Positions 26,361-35,427 of a DNA stretch of 64,000 nt are shown here, one piece after another (the first letter of the stretch is position 1; each line of letters begins with the position of its first letter). The stretch comes from Ensifer sp. IC3342 (GTDB lineage: Bacteria > Pseudomonadota > Alphaproteobacteria > Rhizobiales > Rhizobiaceae): the NCBI RefSeq assembly GCF_020193655.1, contig NZ_JADYVE010000002.1, positions 434,001 through 498,000 of the forward strand, read 5' to 3'. The position numbers and the translations under genes are program-made. The notes beneath the pieces are model-generated. The model was not told where the DNA came from, ran no database searches, and saw only the letters and a program-made list of their open reading frames with translations.

Positions 26361-27329
26361 TCACTCAAAGGCCCCGCCTACAGTTCCAAATCTGTCGAAC
26401 CCGCTGTGTTTGTTGAAAAACACTGCGACTACTTTTGCGTATATATTTTCTTCGGGGACAAAGCCGACGTCATATCTACTGTCTGCGCTGTTATCCCGAT
26501 TGTCGCCCATCACGAAGTAGTGGCCGACCGGAACGACAAACTCAGCAGTGTTGTCGCTTCGCAGTAGATCGCCGTTTTCTGCTATGAAATGATCAAGGCC
26601 GTTGGGCAGCGTTTCTCGGTAGATCGTGATGGGAAAATCAGGCCCGTTCGGTAATGTCTTGATTTCATATCTAGGTACAGGTTTGCCATTGAGATGAAGT
26701 ATTCCGTCCTTCATTTGCACCCTGTCTCCAGGCAAACCAATGACGCGTTCCACATAATCGATCTCCGGATTTGGCGGGAACGCAAGGACGACGATATCGC
26801 CCCGCTCCGGTGTGCGGCCAAAAAACTTCGAAGCCGGTCCGCTGTGGAACAGGAAAGAATACTTGCCGTACCCATAGGCGAATTTGCTTGTCATTACATA
26901 GTCGCCCTCCCGGAGAGTCGGGAACATCGCCGACGACACGATGTTGAACGGTTGAAAGAGCAACGATCTCGCAAGGAGCGCAAGCGCCAGAGGAGCAATA
27001 AAGGAGACGAGAACGATATTGTACCAGCGCGCATACCACGGAAAAGTATGAGCGACGGGCAAGCTGCGGGCGATCTGATAGCCGTGAACGGCCCCAAGCA
27101 GATTGAAGGCCGCTAGCGCCAGAAGCACAACAATATAGACTGCATTCAACCCCGGAAAGGAGATTTCCGCCCATTTTTCAACGCCGAAGAGCGCAACCGC
27201 GGGTACGCAGTACCACATGGCCGGCTTCCAACGGCCGAGATAGAACATAACCAGGCTCGGTCCCAGGAGGAAACCAATCAGGGCGGCGCAGATAGGATGG
27301 CGCGATCGAAAAGCGCGGTATATTTTCAC
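26361..27329 (-). CDS. Signal-peptidase-I-like membrane protein with catalytic dyad replaced (probable pseudoenzyme)
   Basis: A 322-residue S26-family protein from GTG 27329, which has AGGGAT just upstream; an in-frame TTG at 27407 lacks a site. About four hydrophobic segments precede the peptidase domain. Family boxes are present: IVSSAMFPTLREGD, RGDIVVLAFP, YVERVIGLPGD and GDNRDNSADSR. In E. coli LepB the first reads IPSGSM with Ser90 as nucleophile and the third has Lys145 before the Arg. Here these positions are Ala134 (codon 26928-26930) and Glu194 (26748-26750). Cleavage by the usual mechanism is therefore unlikely. Base composition is lower in G+C than the flanks, suggesting transfer. 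The role may be binding or chaperoning rather than proteolysis. Confidence 0.75.
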   Translation of the reverse strand: MKIYRAFRSRHPICAALIGFLLGPSLVMFYLGRWKPAMWYCVPAVALFGVEKWAEISFPGLNAVYIVVLLALAAFNLLGAVHGYQIARSLPVAHTFPWYARWYNIVLVSFIAPLALALLARSLLFQPFNIVSSAMFPTLREGDYVMTSKFAYGYGKYSFLFHSGPASKFFGRTPERGDIVVLAFPPNPEIDYVERVIGLPGDRVQMKDGILHLNGKPVPRYEIKTLPNGPDFPITIYRETLPNGLDHFIAENGDLLRSDNTAEFVVPVGHYFVMGDNRDNSADSRYDVGFVPEENIYAKVVAVFFNKHSGFDRFGTVGGAFE

Positions 27330-27501
27330 GGGATCCCTATTGGAGTGGGTCGAGTGGAGCTGGATCGAATCAATCTGTAATTGCGGTGCGTCGGTAGGTC
27401 TATCCAATCGTCTAGGTCGTGTGAATGCCGGTTCATCTTGGCGTTAGGCGAAGTGTCAGAAAATGTCTTGCTACTGCAGACGATTCAAACGAGGCTCTTA
27501 A

Positions 27502-28428
27502 TTGCACGAGAAACTCAGCGGCCAGCCGGTTCCCACCGAACCGGAGATCCTCGCGTTCCATACACGCTGTGAGGAATTCTATCCCGCGGACGCGGTCAAT
27601 GCCTGTATCGACCAACAGCGGCAATGGTACGACGCGCTTTGCGCGGAGTTCGATGCGCCGTCGCCCGAGGGCCTGAGGCGGCGGGACGCGGTTGTGGCAG
27701 GACGCATACCTGTCAGGCACTACCGCCCCGCCGAAGTCGCGAGCGAAACGCGGATCTTCTACATCCATGGCGGCGGTTTTGTCGTCGGCTCGCTCGACAG
27801 CCATGATGCGATCTGCGCCGAGCTTGCGCATGGGGCGCGGGTCGAACTCGTCTCTATCGATTATCGGCTTGCGCCCGAACATGTCTGGCCGGCGGCGTTC
27901 GAGGACTGCTACGAAGTGCTGAAAAGCCTGCTTGCCGAGGGCCGCCCGCTGGTGATCGCTGGCGACAGTGCCGGTGGCAATCTCGCGGCGGGCATCGTGC
28001 TCAAGGCGAAGGCCGAGGGGCTTTCCGGCATCATCGGTCAGGTGCTGATCTATCCCACTCTCGGCGGTGATCTCGTCAGCGGCTCCTATATCGAGATGGC
28101 GCAAGCGCCGGGCCTTGCGACGGGGGACATTGCCTATTCCCGCGAGATCCTGAAGGCGCCGGCGGACAATCCTTTCGCGCATCCGCTGAAGGCCCGCGAT
28201 CTCTCCGGCTTGCCGCCGGCCTATATTACTGCAGCGAACTTCGATCCGTTGCGCGATGACGCGCGGAATTATGCGGCACGGCTTGCGCAGGCCGGTGTCG
28301 ACGTCACCTACCGTGAAGAACCGCAGATGATCCATGCGTGGCTAAGGGCGCGACACATGAGCCGGGGCGCTGAAGAAGGCTTTCGCCATCTTGTCCACGG
28401 CGTGGCGCGGTTGCTCGGGACGAGGTGA
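27502..28428 (+). CDS. Alpha/beta-hydrolase esterase (hormone-sensitive-lipase family)
   Basis: A 308-residue serine esterase of the HSL/bacterial family IV type. The oxyanion motif HGGGFVVGS lies near residue 92, the nucleophile elbow GDSAGG has Ser156, and the catalytic Asp (FDPLRDDARNY) and His (MIHAWLR) are in order. The only start that gives a full-length protein is TTG 27502, with GAGG about nine bases upstream. It hydrolyses short acyl esters in the cytoplasm; the natural substrate is unknown. The broken ACT-domain gene begins 12 bases after its stop and was probably in the same transcript. Confidence 0.82.
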   Translation: MHEKLSGQPVPTEPEILAFHTRCEEFYPADAVNACIDQQRQWYDALCAEFDAPSPEGLRRRDAVVAGRIPVRHYRPAEVASETRIFYIHGGGFVVGSLDSHDAICAELAHGARVELVSIDYRLAPEHVWPAAFEDCYEVLKSLLAEGRPLVIAGDSAGGNLAAGIVLKAKAEGLSGIIGQVLIYPTLGGDLVSGSYIEMAQAPGLATGDIAYSREILKAPADNPFAHPLKARDLSGLPPAYITAANFDPLRDDARNYAARLAQAGVDVTYREEPQMIHAWLRARHMSRGAEEGFRHLVHGVARLLGTR

Positions 28429-28439
28429 GGGGTTCTGGC

Positions 28440-28838
28440 ATGAAGGGAGAGACCGATCTTGCCCGACTGCTGGCGGAGATGAACCCGATCCTAGGGGAGG
28501 GCGAATATGTCTATTGCACGGTTCAGGGCGATACGGCGGCCTAGCTTGCGCTGGAGCCGATCGGCACCTTCCGCGAGGCAGAAGGCCTGACGCTCATTCT
28601 CGAACGATCGCGCGCGGATGCGGCCGGACTTGCCTATCGGCCGGTGCTGCGGCTCATCACACTCAGCATTCATTCCGCCCTCGATGCCGTGGGCTTGACG
28701 GCGGCGGTGTCGGCGGCGCTCACCCGAGCCGGGATCAGCGCCGATGTCGTCGCGGCCTATTACCACGACCATGTCTTCGTACCGGCGGCGGATGCGGAGC
28801 GGGCGGTGCAGGCGTTGCGGGGATTGGGCGGCGCATAG
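28440..28838 (+). pseudogene. ACT-domain protein (DUF2241/ACT_3 type) interrupted by an amber codon
   Basis: Read from ATG 28440 the frame codes MKGETDLARLLAEM, then meets TAG at 28542-28544 as codon 35. It continues in the same frame with a well-conserved ACT domain (GTFREAEGLTLILE, then ITLSIHSALDAVGLTAAVSAAL) to TAG 28836-28838. Without the internal stop it would be 132 residues, the normal size of this small family of putative amino-acid-binding proteins. Both halves stay in one frame, so a single base change (for example TAC, CAG or TGG to TAG) or a sequencing error explains it. No pyrrolysine machinery is visible. Confidence 0.75.
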
Positions 28839-28857
28839 ATGGGTCGTGCTGGATTTT

Positions 28858-29024
28858 GCCCCTCACCCTAACCCTCTCCCCGCACGCGGGGCGAGGGAAC
28901 ACCGTTGCGGCTCCCTCTTCATCGATATCTCTTCGCGACGGCGGAGAAGGGCGATCGAAGGGGCCTCGCGAGTCCCTTCTCCCAGCCTGCAGAGAGAAGG
29001 TCGCCGGCAGGCCGGATGAGGGGC
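28858..29024. repeat. RIME-like rhizobial intergenic mosaic repeat (copy 4, extended)
   Basis: Starts tgcccctcaccctaaccctc and ends ggccggatgaggggc. It is longer than the other copies because about 60 bases of unrelated sequence separate the two halves. It lies between the convergent stops of the ACT pseudogene and the CocE-type hydrolase. Confidence 0.8.
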
Positions 29025-29051
29025 GCGCTATCCGGCTAACGCGCCGATCGC

Positions 29052-31049
29052 TCACATGAAATCTCGCCGGATACGCTTTTCGAAGGTCTTTTCGAAGATC
29101 TTCGCCTCGCCCTCGAAGGCCTCGACCTTGGCCGACGTGGTCCACTCCGTTTCGGTGCAGCCAAGCCGAGAGGTCGAGACGGTCTTGATCGACTGATCAC
29201 CGCGCTGAGCGATGCAGGTCCAGGTGGAAAGCCCGGTCATCGAGTGCGGGTCGTCCGGTGCGATCGACCAGGTTTCGTCGCGGATGTCCTGCGTCGCGTT
29301 GCCGGTGCCGGGATGCTCGACGAGGCCGGTATCCTCAAAGATCCGGTAGTATGTCACGCCTTTCGTCATGTCGCGCTCGACGGTTCGGCGCGTTTGCGCC
29401 GGCGAACGCTCGATGTAGTGCGGCAGCGGATTGGGATTGGCCGGCTGCGGCACGACGATTTCGCGATGACCACCGAGGAGCGGCAGAGAGAGTGAAAGGC
29501 TGGCGGTGTCGATCGTCAGGCCCGGATTGGTTGGCGGCGGCAGGATCATCGGCCAGTAGGATGTCGACAGCGACAAGCGGATGCGGTGGCCGGCGCGGAA
29601 GCGATAGCCACAGGCATCGAGCACCAGCGTGATGCGCGTCTTGCGGTTCTTGTCCACAGGCTGTGGCGTCGCATTGCCGTGGCGGTGGGCGAGATTGAGC
29701 ACGCCGAAGGCGACGCGCGTCGCGGTGCCGTCGGGATGAATATCGACGATACGGGCAACGAGGTTCGCGGTCTCGGCGCTGCAGGACACGTCGAGACTGA
29801 GGACGGGCTGTCCGAGATAATCCTGCGCTTCGAGCAGCGGCTGCGTTTCGAAGGTGAGCGATCCAGCGTCATCGATGCGCTGGTCCCCTGCCATTTCGGC
29901 ATCCGGTTTCAGCGTGAAATATTCGCCGGAGGCCGTGCCGGTATCGAGCGGTGAGCGGAGGTAGACGTCGCCGACGCCCTTCGCCGAAGAAGCCTCGGCG
30001 GTCAGACTGCCGTCGCCGGCGATGGCAAACTTGCGCATCTCCGGCGTCGTCCAGACGTCTTTGGCGACCCATCGTCCCGGGTCTTCGTTGCGCCTCAGCG
30101 CCGGCCTCGGTCCGTCAAGAATATAGGCGCGCATCTGCGGCAGGTGGTCCGCGTCGTTTTTCTCGTCGCGAAGCCATCTGTTCCACCAGCGGATTGCTTC
30201 GCTGTGGAAATCCGTGCGCGGCTTCGGCCAGGCGAAATGCGGATATTTGTGCACCCAGGGTCCGATCAGAGCCTTTGCCTTAGCGCCGAGGCCCTCGACG
30301 GCCTTGATGGGCGTGTTGCGGTAACCGTCTGCCCAACCCGCGATCACCAGTGCGGGAATAGGGAAGCTTTCGAAGTCCTCGCAAATCGACCCATGGCGCC
30401 AGAAATCGTCGCGACGCTGGTGCTTGAGCCATTCCTCCAGGAAGAAGGGTTCGTTCTGGAGCCGCTCAAGCCACATTTCCTTCCAGCGTTCTCCCACGAG
30501 CGCCGGATCCGGCGAGCGTGACTGATAAGCGAGCATGGTCGCCGCCCAGGAGAGCTGTGCCGAGAGGTGGCATCCGTTCTTGTAGTGGATGTCGTCGTTG
30601 TAGCGATCAACGGTCGAGGCGATCGAGATGACGGCTTTGAGCGCCGGCGGCTTCAAGGCGGCCACCTGCAGGCAGTTGAAGCCACCCCAGGAAATGCCCA
30701 TCATGCCGACCTTGCCGTTGGACCAAGGCTGCGCGGCGATCCATGCGATGATCTCGCAGCCGTCGGAAAGCTCGCGCGGCGTGTATTCGCCGTCGATCAC
30801 GCCGTCGGATTCACCCGAGCCGCGGATGTCGACGCGCACGCCGGCAATGCCCGCAGCCGCAAAGACTGGATAGGTGGACTCGTCGCGGGCACACGTGCCG
30901 TCGCGCTTGCGATAGGGCAGGTACTCGAGAACGGCTGGCACCGGATTCTGCTCCGTACCCTCGGGCATCCAGATGCGCGCGGCAAGACGCGTCCCGTCCT
31001 TGAGCGTGATCCATTCGTTTTCGAGGACGGTAAAGTTGCGATCGGCCAT
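29052..31049 (-). CDS. CocE/NonD-family hydrolase (X-Pro dipeptidyl-peptidase S15 fold)
   Basis: A 665-residue protein: N-terminal alpha/beta-hydrolase S15 domain with Ser120 in MGISWGGFNC, preceded by the oxyanion Tyr region EYLPYRKRD, and a C-terminal jelly-roll domain (XPDC type, from about residue 330) with RLSLSTSYWP near the end. Relatives include cocaine esterase, glutaryl-7-ACA acylase and X-Pro dipeptidyl aminopeptidases. No signal peptide is seen, so it is cytoplasmic. It is encoded next to an oligopeptide-type binding-protein gene on the same strand, so a role in hydrolysing imported peptides or acyl compounds is possible. Confidence 0.85.
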   Translation of the reverse strand: MADRNFTVLENEWITLKDGTRLAARIWMPEGTEQNPVPAVLEYLPYRKRDGTCARDESTYPVFAAAGIAGVRVDIRGSGESDGVIDGEYTPRELSDGCEIIAWIAAQPWSNGKVGMMGISWGGFNCLQVAALKPPALKAVISIASTVDRYNDDIHYKNGCHLSAQLSWAATMLAYQSRSPDPALVGERWKEMWLERLQNEPFFLEEWLKHQRRDDFWRHGSICEDFESFPIPALVIAGWADGYRNTPIKAVEGLGAKAKALIGPWVHKYPHFAWPKPRTDFHSEAIRWWNRWLRDEKNDADHLPQMRAYILDGPRPALRRNEDPGRWVAKDVWTTPEMRKFAIAGDGSLTAEASSAKGVGDVYLRSPLDTGTASGEYFTLKPDAEMAGDQRIDDAGSLTFETQPLLEAQDYLGQPVLSLDVSCSAETANLVARIVDIHPDGTATRVAFGVLNLAHRHGNATPQPVDKNRKTRITLVLDACGYRFRAGHRIRLSLSTSYWPMILPPPTNPGLTIDTASLSLSLPLLGGHREIVVPQPANPNPLPHYIERSPAQTRRTVERDMTKGVTYYRIFEDTGLVEHPGTGNATQDIRDETWSIAPDDPHSMTGLSTWTCIAQRGDQSIKTVSTSRLGCTETEWTTSAKVEAFEGEAKIFEKTFEKRIRRDFM

Positions 31050-31108
31050 TGTGTACCTCCCGATCCATACCTGATTATTGAGATGCAGGATGCGGGCGGA
31101 AAACCGCC

Positions 31109-31130
31109 CACACTTTTCCTCGTCCCGCTT
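31109..31130. repeat. Short rhizobial intergenic repeat fragment with adjoining hairpin
   Basis: Third, partial copy of the cacacttttcct element, directly preceded by the hairpin gggcgg-aaaa-ccgccc at 31094-31109. It lies in the 178-bp gap between the CocE-type gene and the upstream binding-protein gene. Confidence 0.45.
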
Positions 31131-31227
31131 TGGAGCGGGATGCGCTCACGTGCGTTCGCGCCACCGCCCCATCGGTTTTTGCCGCATTTATGCGACGTCA
31201 GGTGATTACACCTGCCTGCAAAATGCT

Positions 31228-32817
31228 CTAGCTGTCGAACCAGACGCGGCTTCCGACGTAGCCGTTCGAAAGGTCGTTGCCGATGTCGTGCACGAAGCCC
31301 TTGAGCGAGGCGGAGGCGGCGTTCACGTAGTCGTTGAAGACGGGCAGGATCAGGCCGCCTTCGTCGCGCACCATGATCGCCATTGTATGATAGAGTTCCT
31401 TGCGCTTCGCTTCGTCAAGTTCGGAGCGCGCCTGCAACAGCAGTTTGTCAAAATCTTCCCGTTTGAAGCGCGTGTCGTTCCATTCCGCGCTTGAGAGATA
31501 GGAAGTGGAATAGCGAGAGTCCTGCGTCGGGCGGCCGCCCCAGTAGGAGGCGCAGAACGGCTGGACGTTCCAGACATTCGTCCAATAGCCGTCCTCTGGC
31601 TCGCGCCTGATTTCGAGCTCTATGCCGGCCTTGCGGGCGCTTTCCTGGAAGAGAACCGCCGCGTCGACTGCGCCCGGGAAAGCGGCATCGGAGGTGCGGA
31701 GCAGGATCGGCCGGTCATGGCCGGATTTCTTGTAGTGAAAGCCCGCCTTGTCCGGATCGTAGACGCGCTGCTCGATGCCCGTCGGGGCGAGCGCGTAGTT
31801 CTCGTTGACCGGATAGTCGTTGCCGAGCTTGCCGTAGCCACCGACGGCACGATCGAGGATCGCCTGCCGATCGATCGCGTATTTCAGCGCCAGCCTCAGA
31901 TCGTTGTTGTCGAAGGGCGCCGTGTCGCAATGCATGAGGAAGCTGTAGAAGCCCTTGCCTGGTGTCTGGAGGATCTGAACGCGAGGGGCGCGCTTGAGAA
32001 GCGACACGGTCTTCGGGTCGACGTTGTTGATGAAATGCACTTGGCCGGACGAAAGCGCTGCGATGCGCGCCGAGTTGTCATTCATGACGATGATCTCGAC
32101 GCTGTCGACAAATCCGCGATCCGAGCGCCAGTCGGCGGTGTTCTTTTCGAAGGTAGCGCGGATGCCGGCCTCATAGCTTATGAGCTTGTACGGCCCCGTT
32201 CCGACCGGCGAGGCAGGATTTTCGATGCCGCCGCCCGGCTGGATGATCAGGTGGTAATCGGTCAGCAGCAGCGGCAAGTCCGCATTGCCCTCCGAGAGCG
32301 TCAGTACGAGATCGCCGGCCCTTTCCTCGATCGTCTTGATCGATCGCATGAGTCCTAGAGCGCCCGACTTGGAGCCCTCGTCCGAATGCCGCTTCAGCGT
32401 CGCGACGACGTCGGCGACCGTTAGCTTGCTGCCGTCATGGAAGGCGATGTCGTTGCGGATCTTGAAGGTCCAGACAGAGGCATCCGCGGAAGGCTCCCAG
32501 GAAGAGGCGATCGAGGGCAGGGGTGCCCCGGTGACCGGATCGGACTCGACGAGCTTGTCGCCCCAGAGATGGCCGATCACGAAGGAGACAGAGCCGGTAT
32601 AGGCGGCCGGATCGAGGGAGTCCGTTGTCGCGCCGCCCTTGAGACCGAGCTTCAGGTGGCCACCGCGTTTCGGTTCCTGTGCCTGGGCTTTGCCCGCCAG
32701 CATTGTGCCACCGAGGCCGGCGGCGAGACCCAGCGCCGCAGTGCCCGCGAGGAAGCCGCGGCGGCTGATGCCAGTCGGGACGATAAGGCCGTCGGGACGC
32801 TTCGTGAATTCCGTCAT
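31228..32817 (-). CDS. ABC transporter peptide/opine-type substrate-binding protein (SBP_bac_5), copy 1
   Basis: A 529-residue periplasmic binding protein of the DppA/OppA class. ATG 32817 (MTEFTKRPDG) opens a Tat leader (SRRGFLAGTAALGLAAG) cut near AQAQEPKRGG; the 20 extra codons upstream in the frame lack support. The mature protein is closely similar along its length to the binding protein at 39281-40870, for example AALSSGQVHFIN and NVWNVQPF in both. It has no permease or ATPase beside it and probably shares the ABC core at 35730-39281. It is divergent from the XRE-type regulator, its likely controller. Confidence 0.88.
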   Translation of the reverse strand: MTEFTKRPDGLIVPTGISRRGFLAGTAALGLAAGLGGTMLAGKAQAQEPKRGGHLKLGLKGGATTDSLDPAAYTGSVSFVIGHLWGDKLVESDPVTGAPLPSIASSWEPSADASVWTFKIRNDIAFHDGSKLTVADVVATLKRHSDEGSKSGALGLMRSIKTIEERAGDLVLTLSEGNADLPLLLTDYHLIIQPGGGIENPASPVGTGPYKLISYEAGIRATFEKNTADWRSDRGFVDSVEIIVMNDNSARIAALSSGQVHFINNVDPKTVSLLKRAPRVQILQTPGKGFYSFLMHCDTAPFDNNDLRLALKYAIDRQAILDRAVGGYGKLGNDYPVNENYALAPTGIEQRVYDPDKAGFHYKKSGHDRPILLRTSDAAFPGAVDAAVLFQESARKAGIELEIRREPEDGYWTNVWNVQPFCASYWGGRPTQDSRYSTSYLSSAEWNDTRFKREDFDKLLLQARSELDEAKRKELYHTMAIMVRDEGGLILPVFNDYVNAASASLKGFVHDIGNDLSNGYVGSRVWFDS

Positions 32818-32945
32818 TTCAGAGTTCCCCTCGTTTGTTTGTTCGACGAAAACCCTAGCGCTTGTCTCACGCGGCACAATTTCGCGGCTTGACGCTGATT
32901 TACGCTAGTTTACGCTCCTCGAAACGAAGACTTTGGGAGCCTGAT

Positions 32946-33740
32946 GTGGAGCAGGACGATACATTCGTCACCAATTTGCGTTTCGCCTGCGCGACCCGGC
33001 GTTCGATCTCACAGATTTGCCGCGAAATCGGTATCAATCGCCAGCAGTTCAACCGCTACATCAGCGGTGAGGCGCGGCCGTCGGCGCACAATGTCGCGCG
33101 GATCGCGGCGTTCTTCGGGCTTTCAACGCAGGATTTTTTGCTTTCGCCGAAGCTGTTCGAAGCGCGGATGACGCGTCCCGGCCGTGACCGCTCGGAGGCG
33201 AGGCTACTGCTCGACGGCTTTCCCGGCGACATCTCGGCCCTCAGGCGGCACATGGGCTACTACCAGACCTATCACATTTCGCCGTCCTGGCCTGGTCTCG
33301 TCGTCTGCTCCTGCGCGCGGATATACGAGGACAGCGGTTCCGTCCGCGTGAAGTCCATCGAACGCATCCGCGATGCCGCGAACGAAATCCGACAGTTCTC
33401 GAAATATGTCGGACTCGCAACCTTCTGGCGAAACCGCATCTTCATCACCGAGCGCAGCGTCGGCCGTGAGCCGATGCTTTCGCAAACGATCCTGATGCCA
33501 TTTGAAGTGCATCAGCGCGTCTATCTGCGGGGCACCACCATGGGCGTCTCCTGGCGCAAGGAAAACCAGCCCTACGCATCGCGCATGATCTGGCGCCATA
33601 TCGGCCAGGAGCCGGACATCCGGCAAATGCTCTCACGTTGCGGCGTGCTCGCCTTCGGCTCGCGGCAGTTGCCGGCAACGGTCAGGAGCTTTCTCGACAC
33701 ACCGGCCGCCGAAGTGCTGAGCGTGCCGACTGAATTTTGA
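32946..33740 (+). CDS. XRE-type helix-turn-helix regulator with uncharacterised sensor domain
   Basis: A 264-residue protein from GTG 32946 (GGGAG seven bases upstream). The first 65 residues form a Cro/CI-type HTH (ICREIGINRQQFNRYISGEARPS). The rest, about 190 residues, is a mixed domain rich in aromatic residues with no family I recognise; similar proteins sit beside transporter genes in rhizobia. It is divergent from the orphan binding-protein gene, 128 bp apart, and is the natural candidate to regulate it. A TTG at 32862 would add 28 residues and is less likely. Confidence 0.75.
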   Translation: MEQDDTFVTNLRFACATRRSISQICREIGINRQQFNRYISGEARPSAHNVARIAAFFGLSTQDFLLSPKLFEARMTRPGRDRSEARLLLDGFPGDISALRRHMGYYQTYHISPSWPGLVVCSCARIYEDSGSVRVKSIERIRDAANEIRQFSKYVGLATFWRNRIFITERSVGREPMLSQTILMPFEVHQRVYLRGTTMGVSWRKENQPYASRMIWRHIGQEPDIRQMLSRCGVLAFGSRQLPATVRSFLDTPAAEVLSVPTEF

Positions 33741-33821
33741 GGCTGGGCGGATCAGGATGGCAACAAGTGCGCGCGATACCGTAGCTGCCAGAGCCGTGAA
33801 GGTCCGAGGGCAGACGTCGCG

Positions 33822-35258
33822 TTAGCCGAATTTGGCCAAACGCTCACCCTCCCGAATAGCTTCCAGGGCTTGCGGGTTCGTTATCGGGTAGCCGGCAATG
33901 AAGCGCTCGACCGAAAAGCAAGGAAACTCAGTTCGAAGCTGCGACGCGGCCTCGGCGGCTTTGTCCGTTTCGCCTAGTAATGCGTGTGCCATGGCGAGGA
34001 ACATCAGCCTACTCGGTGATTCCTGCGAACTCTTGCCGAGCGCCGACAAGCAGTCCCGATAGCGGCGGGTAACGAACAGAACCCGACCGTGCATTCCGAA
34101 ATACCAAGGTGGTGCCAAGGGGTTGAGGCGTAATGCCCTCTCTATGAGTGGAACCGCCTCAGAGGGGTCACCGACGACCAGCGCCTTGCTGCCGGCAAGT
34201 AGCGCCAGCGTATCCGCGTGGTTCCTCCCGTATTCGAACGCGCGCCGATGAGCTTCCGCTGCTCCCTGCAGATCGCCAAAGCAAGCAGTGAGATCGCCGA
34301 GGCAGGTGTATGCATGAGGATCCGTTGGGTCGAGCTGCAGCGCCTTCTCGACCGTATGTTTCCAGTTCTGGATCGAGGCACGGACGTCGTCACTGAACCC
34401 GTTACAGGCCTCTACCGAATAGGCATAGGCGAGTTCGACCCAAGCTTTTGCGTGGGTGGGATCGAGCTCGAGCGAGCGCGAAAGCAGGCGAATTGCAGCT
34501 TCGTTTCCCTCGCGGTTGAACCGGTTGTGCTGCTCCACGCCCAGCAGATAGTAGTCGTAAGAGCGAAGGCTCGCGGGTGGTTTGCGGCGACTTGCGTTTC
34601 GACCAACTGTGGCAAGCGTACCAAAACACCCCGCCAAGACATTGATGACGCTCTCGGTAAGGCTGTCCTGAAGTGCCAGAACATCTTCCATTGGCCGGTC
34701 GTAGCGCTCGCTCCAGAGGGTCAGCCCGGAGCGGGTATCGGAAAGCTGGATCGTCAACCGCACCCGTTGATCGTCGGCGCGCAACTGCCCGGTGATGGCG
34801 TAGGTTGCGCCGATGGCCTGGACGTGATCGTCAAAGCTCTCCGGCCTGTTGCCGAGTTGCTTCATGGTGTGGAACGCGATCACGGGCATATCTGCGTAGC
34901 GGGCAAGATCGACGCAGATGTCAGAGGACAGGCCGTTGGCGAAACGCTGCCAGCGTTCTTCGTGGTTGAGACTTTCGATCGGAAACAGGGCAAGGACGGG
35001 CGCTTCTTGTGCTGCGGCTGGAAGTGCCCGCCCGCCACCGACGGACGGTCCGGTGAAATAGGACGCAAGCTCCACTTTGTTGCGGATGCCGAGCTTGCCG
35101 TAGATCGCTGCGAGGTGCGTGCGGACCGTCGAAGGGGCGATGAAGAGCGCGTCGCCGATCTCGCGATAGGTCAGGCCAGCGGCAAATCGCTCGGCCACCG
35201 CACGCTCGCGGTCCGACAGCGGCTCAGGGACGGATTGAGACGTCGGGATGCGGTTCAT
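33822..35258 (-). CDS. LuxR-type HTH protein with TolB-like and TPR domains
   Basis: A 478-residue protein. A GerE/LuxR HTH is at the N-terminus (LSDRERAVAERFAAGLTYREIGDALFIAPSTVRTHL, residues about 14-50, given here in pieces: TYREIGDALFIAPSTVRTHL). A segment at about 90-200 resembles the cyclase-associated TolB-like region (FANGLSSDICVDLAR, ITGQLRADDQRVRLTIQL), and tetratricopeptide repeats follow from about 240 to 450. Placing the HTH before the TPR array is the reverse of the usual MalT/LuxR order. It may be a DNA-binding signal integrator. It is divergent from the small DUF1127 gene. The signal is unknown. Confidence 0.75.
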   Translation of the reverse strand: MNRIPTSQSVPEPLSDRERAVAERFAAGLTYREIGDALFIAPSTVRTHLAAIYGKLGIRNKVELASYFTGPSVGGGRALPAAAQEAPVLALFPIESLNHEERWQRFANGLSSDICVDLARYADMPVIAFHTMKQLGNRPESFDDHVQAIGATYAITGQLRADDQRVRLTIQLSDTRSGLTLWSERYDRPMEDVLALQDSLTESVINVLAGCFGTLATVGRNASRRKPPASLRSYDYYLLGVEQHNRFNREGNEAAIRLLSRSLELDPTHAKAWVELAYAYSVEACNGFSDDVRASIQNWKHTVEKALQLDPTDPHAYTCLGDLTACFGDLQGAAEAHRRAFEYGRNHADTLALLAGSKALVVGDPSEAVPLIERALRLNPLAPPWYFGMHGRVLFVTRRYRDCLSALGKSSQESPSRLMFLAMAHALLGETDKAAEAASQLRTEFPCFSVERFIAGYPITNPQALEAIREGERLAKFG

Positions 35259-35427
35259 GCCTGATCCCTGCTCGTTCGGCCGGCTCGTTTCAACTGCAGT
35301 CCGGCCAAAATACTACAAATGCAGGAGGCGAAACACTGCACATGCGCGATGGTTCGCTCCGCCGATGCGCCTAGAGTTGCTGCAGTCATCCACCGCCCAA
35401 AGGCCCCAACCGCTTGCAGGAACGACG

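Noticed and set aside
28542-28544. Amber codon read as pyrrolysine in the ACT-domain gene
   Set aside because: An MttB-family gene is present, but it is the non-pyrrolysine type without in-frame UAG, and no pylS/pylT-like sequence was seen. A nonsense mutation is simpler.
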